DNA of 64,000 nt. It comes from Grimontia hollisae CIP 101886 (GTDB taxonomy: Bacteria > Pseudomonadota > Gammaproteobacteria > Enterobacterales > Vibrionaceae). How positions within the stretch are numbered: position 1 is the first letter of the stretch; each line of letters opens with the position of its first letter. The position numbers and the translations under genes were made by a program. The notes beneath the pieces are model-generated. The model was given only the letters and a program-made list of their open reading frames with translations. It was not told the origin of the DNA and did not search any database. Positions 54,514 through 64,000 of this stretch are shown piece by piece. The stretch is taken from contig NZ_ADAQ01000011.1 in the NCBI RefSeq assembly GCF_000176515.1, positions 806,001 through 870,000 of the forward strand. Reading direction: 5' to 3'.

Positions 54514-54681
54514 AATTCTGTATCGGGGTTCTCGGTCCTAGGTGACTAGGCCCTGGGAACTCCCCATTAAAATCTTGGAAAACTGACCGCGGTTGCTCTT
54601 CCTAGGTCCTAGCAACCGCTCTCTCTCTTTACACACTCTTTGTGTTCTTACTTGAGTCCGTCAAAACCCCTTGGGTGTTGT

Positions 54682-57689
<3,008 letters not shown>

Positions 57690-57878
57690 CTACAACCCCA
57701 AGAGGTTTCGTAGGTTCAAACAACCAAGGTGTTCATTTACATGAACGATTTCGCCGGACTCAAATTCCAAGAACACGTGAATGTGTTTGGTGTTAACTCC
57801 TAAGAGTTAACCTTTGAGAACTTTTACAAACAATCTTTATTTCCGTAGAAACAAAGTTGTTTAGTCAGCTTTCCAGAT

Positions 57879-57890
57879 TGTTAAAGAGCA
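57879..57890 (-). promoter_or_regulatory. boxA antitermination element in the 16S-23S spacer
   Basis: Minus strand TGCTCTTTAACA is the classic rrn boxA, bound by NusB/NusE. It lies about 60 bases after tRNA-Ala and 190 before 23S. A hairpin GTTAACTC/GAGTTAAC (57792-57811) lies between. Confidence 0.85.
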
Positions 57891-57949
57891 TGTGATGTGT
57901 TCTGTCGAACAACCACTTTTTAAATATTCTCGTAAGAACACTTAAAGCG

Positions 57950-58025
57950 TGGTGGAGCTATGCGGGATCGAACCGCAGACCTCTTGAATGCAAATCAAGC
58001 GCTCTCCCAGCTGAGCTATAGCCCC
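57950..58025 (-). tRNA. tRNA-Ala (anticodon TGC)
   Basis: 76 bases including CCA. The acceptor stem GGGGCTA/TAGCTCC, D arm and T arm (GGTTCGATCC) are normal; anticodon loop TTTGCAA gives UGC. Fourth and last tRNA of the spacer. Confidence 0.97.
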
Positions 58026-58030
58026 AAAAG

Positions 58031-58106
58031 TGGTGGGCGATACCGGGCTCGAACCAGTGACCCCCTCCTTGTAAGGGAGGTGCTCTCCCAACTGAGCTAA
58101 TCGCCC
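58031..58106 (-). tRNA. tRNA-Val (anticodon TAC)
   Basis: 76 bases including CCA; anticodon loop CTTACAA gives UAC. Acceptor GGGCGAT pairs with ATCGCCC. Five bases from tRNA-Ala. Confidence 0.97.
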
Positions 58107-58139
58107 ACATTGTTTGTTTTACATCCCCAGTGGTGAAGA

Positions 58140-58215
58140 TGGTGGGTCGTGCAGGATTCGAACCTGCGACCAATTGATTAAAAGTCAACTGCTCTACCAA
58201 CTGAGCTAACGACCC
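58140..58215 (-). tRNA. tRNA-Lys (anticodon TTT)
   Basis: 76 bases including CCA; anticodon loop CTTTTAA gives UUU. Acceptor GGGTCGT. 33 bases before tRNA-Val. Confidence 0.97.
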
Positions 58216-58217
58216 AA

Positions 58218-58293
58218 TGGCGTCCCATAGGGGAGTCGAACCCCTGTTACCGCCGTGAAAGGGCGGTGTCCTAGGCCTCTAGACGAATGGGAC
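58218..58293 (-). tRNA. tRNA-Glu (anticodon TTC)
   Basis: 76 bases with the final CCA encoded as GCCA; anticodon loop CTTTCAC gives UUC. Acceptor GTCCCAT. First tRNA after 16S; only two bases separate it from tRNA-Lys. Confidence 0.97.
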
Positions 58294-58382
58294 ACAACCT
58301 TTGTTGAGGTTTGGGTACCTCAACCACTCTTTACATTTTCAACCTATACAATCTGTGTGGACACTCTCATTCATAGTATCAG

Positions 58383-59934
<1,552 letters not shown>

Positions 59935-60147
59935 GAATCTTTTCTGCCCTTCCTCACTTTGAAAAAGTGAACAAAGGCGGCTCAACGAATACTGATATAA
60001 ATTGACTGTGCTCTTATTGGTTTTCACGTTTGAAAACGTGAAATCAAAACAGCTCAAGGCTGTACCAATTTGAATTGGTCACTCAGTTCGTTGATAAATC
60101 TTTTGTCTATCAATGACGAGTGCCCACACAGATTGCATAGGTCAAAT

Positions 60148-60159
60148 TGTTAAAGAACA
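60148..60159 (-). promoter_or_regulatory. boxA antitermination element in the rrn leader
   Basis: Minus strand TGTTCTTTAACA, one base from the spacer boxA. It is placed about 50 bases after P1. Confidence 0.8.
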
Positions 60160-60208
60160 TTGACCGGCTCACCTGCCTCGTTAGAGGCTCGCCGTGTCGA
60201 TGCAGCGC

Positions 60209-60236
60209 ATTATAGGGCGTTCATTTTCATTGGCAA
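60209..60236 (-). promoter_or_regulatory. rrn P1 promoter
   Basis: Minus strand -35 TTGCCA (60231-60236), 16-bp spacer, consensus -10 TATAAT (60209-60214), followed by the GC-rich discriminator GCGC typical of ppGpp/DksA-controlled stable-RNA promoters. Confidence 0.85.
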
Positions 60237-60554
60237 TAGCCAAAAACAAATAATTTCGAAAAACCGAATCAAACGGTCATAAATCCATCAAAAAATACAA
60301 AAATGAATAGTTCTCCATCAATATTCAGCTCAGATATACTAAGAAAAATGAAATGAAGCACACTTTACCCCCCAGCAAGAAGTTATTGATACTCTCCAAG
60401 TTCGCTCCAAAGAATCCAATTGTTATGGGGCGTTTTCATATTGAAGATAATTAGGAGGGTAAGAGCAATAAGTTAACACTTCAATAAATAAGGCTTAGAA
60501 GGAAAGATCGTAACAAAGAGAGTGTTTTAGGGTGGATATGCAAAGACCTAAAAC

Positions 60555-60587
60555 GAAAAAAGCCCCAGTCTTTCGACTGGGGCTTTC
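60555..60587 (-). terminator. Terminator of tRNA-Leu
   Basis: Minus strand AGCCCCAGTC, loop GAAA, GACTGGGGCT, then TTTTT. It lies directly after the tRNA CCA end. Confidence 0.95.
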
Positions 60588-60594
60588 CGGAAAT

Positions 60595-60681
60595 TGGTGC
60601 CCGGGGCCGGACTTGAACCGGCACAGTGTCACCACCGGCGGATTTTGAATCCGCTGCGTCTACCAATTTCGCCACCCGGGC
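60595..60681 (-). tRNA. tRNA-Leu (anticodon CAA)
   Basis: 87 bases including CCA, with the long variable arm of class-II tRNAs (GGTGGTGACACT region). Acceptor GCCCGGG/CCCGGGC; anticodon loop TTCAAAA gives CAA, like E. coli leuX. tRNA-Leu genes are common phage sites, but no integrase or duplicated 3' end is present here. Confidence 0.97.
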
Positions 60682-60692
60682 AAGTGCGAGCA

Positions 60693-60720
60693 ATTATACG
60701 CAAGCAACGTATCGAAGCAA
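60693..60720 (-). promoter_or_regulatory. Promoter of tRNA-Leu
   Basis: Minus strand -35 TTGCTT (60715-60720), 16-bp spacer, -10 TATAAT (60693-60698), about a dozen bases before the mature tRNA end. The short leader and strong -10 suit a single-tRNA transcript. Confidence 0.8.
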
Positions 60721-60863
60721 GCGTCTAATTCACAAAACCCTTCCGATCGTTTCTTTTTTCACCACACTGCTATAAACACGTACTATCTGGCCTGTTTTTA
60801 CGCATTCAACACGGTCTGTAAGGCTGGTAAACTACACAAAGCACTCATTTCTAGGACAATACA

Positions 60864-61355
60864 ATGGCTAACTCCTCCCCACAATACAGCGTACCTAAGG
60901 GCGCCAGCTTTTTCAGACGCTTTGGCGCCTGGCTTTATGATTTTCTCGTGCTTATCGCTGTTGAGATGCTAGCCATTGCGCTGGTTGTTGGTGCAGTTGC
61001 GGTAGCGGTGCAGTTGGGTTTCTCGATTGAAGGCTATGCAGATGTCAGCGACTACCTGACCCGAGACCCTGTAATCAGTCCCTTCTTCACTATCTATGTC
61101 TTTGCCATTGCTGCAGGGTTTTATGGTTATTTCTGGACCCGGGCAGGTCAGACTGTTGGCATGAGGGCATGGAAACTCAAAGTCGTCAGTGAGTTTGGTG
61201 GCAATATCACGTTTACCCAAGCACTGATCCGCATGACGACATCTTGCCTTGGCATCGGTAACCTGTTGGCGTTGTTTGACAGGAATAACCGGGCGTTTCA
61301 GGATCACTTCTCAAACAGTCAGGTGATTAAAATCGAGACAGTGAAAACGAAGTAG
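60864..61355 (+). CDS. RDD-family membrane protein
   Basis: A 163-residue inner-membrane protein of the RDD family. The motif's first part is FFRRFGAWLYDFLVL (Arg plus Asp, about 16-30); three hydrophobic segments follow at about 25-55, 74-95 and 112-135. GQTVGMRAWKLKVV (about 97-110) is the family's second conserved block and DRNNRAFQDHFSNSQVI the C-terminal one. Some RDD proteins act in Na+/H+ exchange or as assembly factors; the role here is unknown. AGGA precedes the ATG. Convergent with lptG. Confidence 0.87.
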   Translation: MANSSPQYSVPKGASFFRRFGAWLYDFLVLIAVEMLAIALVVGAVAVAVQLGFSIEGYADVSDYLTRDPVISPFFTIYVFAIAAGFYGYFWTRAGQTVGMRAWKLKVVSEFGGNITFTQALIRMTTSCLGIGNLLALFDRNNRAFQDHFSNSQVIKIETVKTK

Positions 61356-61369
61356 TTCAAGTCAAGTAA

Positions 61370-61400
61370 AGAGGGAGCCCATTGGCTCCCTCTTCTTTTT
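61370..61400 (+). terminator. Terminator of the RDD gene
   Basis: AGAGGGAGCC (61370-61379), CATT, GGCTCCCTCT (61384-61393), then TCTTTTT. It also faces lptG, but the minus-strand T tract is short. Confidence 0.9.
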
Positions 61401-61410
61401 AGGTAAAGCG

Positions 61411-62484
61411 CTAAAGCTTTCTGTTTAGCAGGTAAAGCGTTACCCCGATAAAAGCCAGGCTAGGCGCAATAGCACCCACAAATGGTGGCAGGTTGTAGAC
61501 CAAGGTCATCGGGCCAAACACTTCGTTGGAAATATAGAAGGCAAAGCCGAAAATCACCCCGGACAACACCCTCGCCCCCATCGTCACAGAACGAAGTGGG
61601 CCAAAAACAAAGCTCAGCGCCAGTAGCATCATGACACCAATAGAGAGCGGCTGAAGCACTTTACGCCATAACGCCAATTCATAGCGGGAAGCATCCTGCT
61701 CCGACGCTTTCAGGTAATCCACATAACTGTATACGCCACTGAGGGAAAGCTCCTCCGGTTTCACCGTGACGATAGAGAGTTTTTCAGGCGTCAGCGTGGT
61801 CTTCCAGGCCAGTTGTTTCTCGGTGGTTTCATTGATCTTCACCGGACCATCAAAGTGAGTGACGGTGACATTTTCCAACATCCAGCTATCTTTATCTAAA
61901 TACCTTGCCTGTTCGGCAAACACTTGGGCTTTCAGCGTCTGAGTGTCATCAAACTTCCAGATGTTCACACCAACCAGTGATTCTTGCTGGTCAGTCCGGG
62001 CAATATAAATGAAATCACTGCCGTCTTTTGCCCAGACGCCACGTCTGACAGACATGACATTGCCACCGGATTTCGCAAATGCACGCAGTTCACGCGCCGC
62101 TTTTTGCGCATCCGGCGCGCCCCATTGCCCAAGCGCCAAAACGACCAACATCAACGGCATCGCAGTTTTCAGTACAGAAAGGCCAATATCCAGCTTGGAG
62201 AAACCGGCCGCCTGCATCACCACCAGCTCAGAGCTTGAGGCCAGGGTACCCAGACCAATCAATGCCCCAAGGAGCACAGCCATCGGGAAGAACATCTCGA
62301 TATCACGGGGCATACTCAAAAGTACATACTGCACCGCTGTCATCATGGTAAAGGAGCCCTCACCCACAGAACGAAGCTGCTCAACAAACTTGATGATGGC
62401 AGAAAGCCCTACCAGTGTTGCCAGACAAAGTGATGTGGTGGCAATAATGGTGCGGCCGATATAAAGGTCGAGGATTTTGAACAT
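61411..62484 (-). CDS. lptG: LPS export ABC transporter permease LptG
   Basis: One of the two permease subunits of LptB2FG, which pulls lipopolysaccharide out of the inner membrane for transport to the outer membrane. 357 residues, three helices at each end (about 12-32, 55-80, 98-120 and 275-350) around a periplasmic beta-jellyroll (about 135-260), the standard YjgQ layout. The N terminus MFKILDLYIGRTIIATT is typical. The start overlaps the lptF stop by one base (TGATG arrangement), implying coupled translation. Confidence 0.95.
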   Translation of the reverse strand: MFKILDLYIGRTIIATTSLCLATLVGLSAIIKFVEQLRSVGEGSFTMMTAVQYVLLSMPRDIEMFFPMAVLLGALIGLGTLASSSELVVMQAAGFSKLDIGLSVLKTAMPLMLVVLALGQWGAPDAQKAARELRAFAKSGGNVMSVRRGVWAKDGSDFIYIARTDQQESLVGVNIWKFDDTQTLKAQVFAEQARYLDKDSWMLENVTVTHFDGPVKINETTEKQLAWKTTLTPEKLSIVTVKPEELSLSGVYSYVDYLKASEQDASRYELALWRKVLQPLSIGVMMLLALSFVFGPLRSVTMGARVLSGVIFGFAFYISNEVFGPMTLVYNLPPFVGAIAPSLAFIGVTLYLLNRKL

Positions 62485-63584
62485 CAGGCTGCTCTCCTCA
62501 AACGGTATCTCATTTTACGCACAGGCATGGTATCCCAGCTGATGAGCATCAGGGCGACCAGCAAGGCAATCAGGTTGACACTCCAAAGGCCGATTTCGGC
62601 CGGTAACTTCCCTTCTTCAACCGCCGATTTCGCCGCGCTGATAGAAAGGAAATACGCAAGGTAAATCAACACTGCCGGGAACAGCTTGGCAAAACGTCCC
62701 TGACGGGGATTCACGGCAGAAAGTGGCACCACAATCATGGTCATCAGTGGAATACAGAGCACCAGAGAAATACGCCACTGCAACTCGGCCTGTGCGCGGG
62801 GAGAAGATTCATTGACGAGTATCTGGGTGGGCATCGCATCCCAGTCCCGGTTTTTCTGGCGAACTTCACGCTGGCCAATCAACACTTGATAATTTTCATA
62901 ATCCGTAACGGTATAGTCGAGCAGGGTCGGTACACCTTCATAACGGATACCGTTATTCAAATCCAGCACCTGACGACCATCTGGCAACTCAGAAATAAAG
63001 CCTTTCTCAGCCACCACGACATTCGGGCGCAAAGTGCCACGGGGAACTGGCTGGGCAATAAAAACTTTATGCAAATCTTTACCGTCTCCGGTAATATCAT
63101 TGACATACACTACCGCCTGCCCATCCGGAGTGGTCTGGATTTTTCCCTGAACTAAAAGTTCCAAACCGGTATCGGCTTCCAAACTTTCCATCACTTTGAC
63201 TTCTTTGTCGTTAGCCCAAGGTGTCAGCCATAACGCGTTAAACGCCGCTACACTGCCGGTAATGATTGCCAGATATAACGCCGCACGGATCAGGAATTTG
63301 TTTCCGATCCCTGTTGCATTCATCACGGTAATTTCGCTTTCTGCGTACAGACGGCCAAAAGTGATCAAAATGCCGATATATAGACTGAGTGGCAGCATCA
63401 ACATGCCCATTGAAGGCATATACAACCCCACCAGGGTTAACACATCACCGCCCGGAATTGAGCCATCTGTCGCATTCGCCAGCACCCGGATAAATTTTTG
63501 GCTAAAAAAGACCAGAAACAGCACAAAAAGCACCGCAAGTTGCGTTTTTACTGTTTCTCGGATCAAATACCGAACAATAATCAC
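62484..63584 (-). CDS. lptF: LPS export ABC transporter permease LptF
   Basis: Partner permease of LptG; 366 residues. N-terminal MIIVRYLIRETVKTQLAVLF is the LptF signature; helices at about 14-34, 50-75 and 97-120, the periplasmic jellyroll (about 130-250) and three C-terminal helices (about 265-350) follow. The two genes form an operon divergent from pepA, as in E. coli and Vibrio. The lptB ATPase and lptCA genes lie elsewhere. Confidence 0.95.
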   Translation of the reverse strand: MIIVRYLIRETVKTQLAVLFVLFLVFFSQKFIRVLANATDGSIPGGDVLTLVGLYMPSMGMLMLPLSLYIGILITFGRLYAESEITVMNATGIGNKFLIRAALYLAIITGSVAAFNALWLTPWANDKEVKVMESLEADTGLELLVQGKIQTTPDGQAVVYVNDITGDGKDLHKVFIAQPVPRGTLRPNVVVAEKGFISELPDGRQVLDLNNGIRYEGVPTLLDYTVTDYENYQVLIGQREVRQKNRDWDAMPTQILVNESSPRAQAELQWRISLVLCIPLMTMIVVPLSAVNPRQGRFAKLFPAVLIYLAYFLSISAAKSAVEEGKLPAEIGLWSVNLIALLVALMLISWDTMPVRKMRYRLRRAA

Positions 63585-63762
63585 GGCGTTTTACCTTTAG
63601 AAAACTTGTTTTTTTACTCGAATCGCTATAGTTTTTCGGTAAATCAGTTGTTTTTTAATCTTTCGGCCAAGTGTTGACCTGCTTAATGAAATTTACGTCG
63701 AACAGTGTTTCGAGTTCCGATAAAGCGGGCATTATCCAACATTTAGCCCCACTTGTCTTTAG

Positions 63763-64000
<238 letters not shown>

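Larger units (their letters stand above)
59935..60594. other. rrn leader, promoter and spacer to tRNA-Leu
   Basis: No coding gene seen. On the minus strand the leader has, in order, P1 (60209-60236), boxA TGTTCTTTAACA (60148-60159) and two dyads: ACCAATTTGAATTGGT (about 60064-60079) and a perfect TTTCACGTTT / AAACGTGAAA (60022-60043), probably part of the pre-16S processing stem. Upstream of P1 (60237-60350) the DNA is rich in A/T runs, as expected for UP element and Fis sites. 60351-60550 shows nothing I can name. Confidence 0.7.

Noticed and set aside
60538-60657. Short frame reading CPGPDLNRH across tRNA-Leu
   Set aside because: Well-known false translation of the reverse strand of a tRNA gene.
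60595-60681. tRNA-Leu as an attachment site of a genomic island
   Set aside because: No integrase, no duplicated 3' end and only housekeeping genes on both sides.

Overview
The window is a stretch of chromosome from a gammaproteobacterium of the family Vibrionaceae with mid-range GC. The evidence is gene content and order recalled from Vibrio genomes: convergent arcA/arcB, two adjacent gltBD clusters, chiS next to a chitobiose-uptake operon, and an rRNA operon whose 16S-23S spacer carries four tRNAs. The protein sequences and spacing fit a Grimontia/Enterovibrio/Photobacterium-type genome better than V. cholerae itself, but the genus is an inference. There is no sign of phage, transposon, integron or CRISPR. 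Almost every gene is a recognisable housekeeping or family-typical gene, so I do not claim a wholly new system. The new-looking material lies in RNA and regulatory DNA.

Layout. (1) 1-6874: a long arcA upstream region, arcA (+), then arcB, a membrane PAS-GGDEF protein and the radical-SAM gene yhcC (all -). (2) 7447-19764: two complete glutamate synthase operons in tandem, gltB1-gltD1 and gltB2-gltD2, of different GOGAT types and each with a long leader. (3) 19872-23706: mtnN, a CbiB-like membrane protein, btuF (overlapping genes), a TRIC-type membrane protein and a VOC protein. (4) 23771-34143: tyrS (-), an M23 peptidoglycan endopeptidase (+), an RND efflux pump with its adaptor (-), erpA (-) with an IscR-type site, hemL (+), an unlisted 35-residue membrane ORF (-), and an AI-2E-type transporter (+). 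(5) 34225-53778: rsmC, chiS and a ten-gene chitin-oligosaccharide operon. (6) 53871-60236: an MliC-like lipoprotein, then a complete rrn operon on the minus strand (16S, tRNA-Glu, -Lys, -Val, -Ala, 23S, 5S). Its 23S gene has an expanded helix 25. (7) 60595-64000: tRNA-Leu(CAA), an RDD protein, lptG/lptF (-) and the start of pepA (+).

How the genes work together. The chitin block is one physiological unit. ChiS senses chitin oligosaccharides in the periplasm and activates the operon. Cbp plus two permeases and two ATPases import (GlcNAc)2. In the cytoplasm GH94 phosphorolyses it to GlcNAc-1-P and GlcNAc, the mutase converts GlcNAc-1-P to GlcNAc-6-P, GH20 hydrolyses N-acetylated oligomers, and GH9 with GspK handles deacetylated (glucosamine) units. 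A 19-base element (one mismatch) lies upstream of both chiS and this operon. The operon leader also has a perfect TTGAT-N4-ATCAA box, suggesting FNR and/or CRP input; an FNR-like box also precedes arcA.

Best leads for follow-up: the structured insertion in 23S helix 25; the shared chiS/operon element; the chain of dyads in the gltB1 leader; two strong start sites for gltB2; the Tyr in place of the second redox Cys of ArcB; an RND pump lacking some canonical proton-relay residues; and the small Cys-rich membrane ORF after hemL.
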